The notes below the pieces were generated by a model. It did no database searches and had not been told where the DNA came from. It was given only the letters and a program-made list of their open reading frames with translations. Position numbers and translations under genes: made by a program. A stretch of DNA of 6,086 bases from an uncultured Rhodobacterales bacterium (lineage in GTDB: Bacteria > Pseudomonadota > Alphaproteobacteria > Rhodobacterales > Rhodobacteraceae), in assembly GCA_937901055.1 (NCBI GenBank), contig CALCGO010000076.1, positions 1 through 6,086 on the forward strand, written 5' to 3'. Of the stretch, positions 5,877 to 6,086 are shown one piece after another. The number at the start of each line of letters is the position of its first letter. The first letter of the stretch is position 1.

Positions 5877-5904
5877 TGCGCCTGCCTGCCCCCCGGCAGG
5901 CGCA
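5877..5904. repeat. Perfect 10-bp hairpin with C-rich 8-base loop
   Basis: TGCGCCTGCC (5877-5886), loop TGCCCCCC, GGCAGGCGCA (5895-5904). It starts on the base after the preceding hairpin, so the two would stack as tandem stems in RNA or as a cruciform in DNA. Confidence 0.75.
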
Positions 5905-6020
5905 TTCACCATCTGGGTATACTGGTATATATGGACATTGCTCAAATTTTGCAGTGATTTCATCACCAGACATATGCGCCCGCCCAGGCCGGCGCTGCCC
6001 TCATTTCATGTTGAAATAGC

Positions 6021-6039
6021 GTTATGCAGAGGTCTTTTA
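6021..6039 (-). repeat. Right terminal inverted repeat of the MITE-like element
   Basis: Exact reverse complement of 5814-5832. The outermost TA on each side is self-complementary, so it could be a 2-bp target duplication rather than part of the repeat. Confidence 0.85.
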
Positions 6040-6086
6040 GAGGGGTAGGACAGGCGCGTTCGCACTTTGGGCATTCGTGACCCTGA
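6040..6086. other. Unassigned flank after the MITE-like element
   Basis: 47 bases. They do not give the missing N-terminal part of the IS481 transposase in any minus-strand frame. One minus frame (6085 inward) reads with three Cys residues (CPKCERAC), but too little is visible to call a gene. Confidence 0.4.

Larger units (their letters stand above)
5814..6039. mobile_element. MITE-like non-coding element with perfect 19-bp terminal inverted repeats
   Basis: This 226-bp segment is bounded by TAAAAGACCTCTGCATAAC (5814-5832) and its exact reverse complement (6021-6039). If the outer TA is a target duplication, the repeats are 17 bp. The interior has no convincing gene but contains two strong GC-rich hairpins side by side (5857-5904) and an AT-rich block near 5917-5950. 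Size, perfect repeats and lack of coding capacity fit a miniature inverted-repeat element mobilised in trans. The parent transposase family is not established. It abuts the IS481 remnant exactly where that transposase sequence stops being recognisable. Confidence 0.7.

Noticed and set aside
5448..5966. A 172-residue minus-strand ORF that could be called a complete small protein
   Set aside because: Its first 51 residues read through the MITE-like element and the rest is a broken IS481 transposase, so it is a chance fusion, not a gene.
5788..5973. A 61-residue minus-strand ORF (MSGDEITAK...) within the MITE-like element
   Set aside because: It spans the hairpins and terminal repeat, runs into the transposase remnant out of frame, and has no recognisable domain.
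1..6086. CRISPR arrays, tRNA or rRNA genes
   Set aside because: No regularly spaced direct repeats and no tRNA- or rRNA-like segments were seen when reading both strands.

Overview
The window looks like a chromosomal accessory stretch from a marine-type alphaproteobacterium, most likely Rhodobacterales. This is judged from the style of the encoded proteins, not from a database search. A housekeeping pyrimidine-salvage gene tail (upp) lies at the left edge. An insertion-sequence graveyard lies at the right edge. A compact four-gene operon runs leftward between them.

Layout. Bases 1-197 (+) are the C-terminal end of uracil phosphoribosyltransferase. Bases 198-315 are an AT-rich spacer with one short inverted repeat. 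Bases 316-894 (+) carry an unrecognised 192-residue ORF whose last 89 bases overlap, tail to tail, the last gene of the operon. On the minus strand, in order of transcription, are: a DegT-family PLP aminotransferase resembling KdnA (5434-4298), a NeuA-type CMP-sugar cytidylyltransferase (4294-3614), an FAD-dependent GMC oxidoreductase (about 3627-2140) and a Kdo transferase of the WaaA/KdtA (GT30) family (2140-806). The genes are separated by 3 nt, overlap by about 14 nt, and overlap by 1 nt, so they are almost certainly co-transcribed and translationally coupled. Upstream of the operon lie a dead IS481-family transposase remnant (5453-5813) and a 226-bp MITE-like element with perfect 19-bp terminal inverted repeats (5814-6039). 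The last 47 bases are unassigned.

How the genes could work together. In Shewanella, 8-amino-3,8-dideoxy-manno-octulosonate (Kdo8N) is made by KdnB, a metal/NAD-type alcohol dehydrogenase-fold enzyme that oxidises C8 of Kdo, and KdnA, a PLP aminotransferase. A KdsB-type cytidylyltransferase then activates the product and a Kdo transferase places it on lipid A. This operon has a KdnA-like aminotransferase and a Kdo transferase, but the oxidation slot is filled by a GMC flavoprotein and the activation slot by a NeuA-like enzyme. A GMC flavoprotein paired with a PLP aminotransferase to turn a sugar CH2OH into CH2NH2 is known from aminoglycoside biosynthesis (the BtrQ/NeoQ type). The central hypothesis is therefore a non-orthologous route to Kdo8N, or a closely related amino-ulosonic acid, dedicated to lipopolysaccharide. 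The enzyme families are well supported by motifs; the pathway is inference.

The IS481 end appears to sit only 18 bp before the first start codon, so any native promoter in that position has been displaced. How the operon is now transcribed is an open question.
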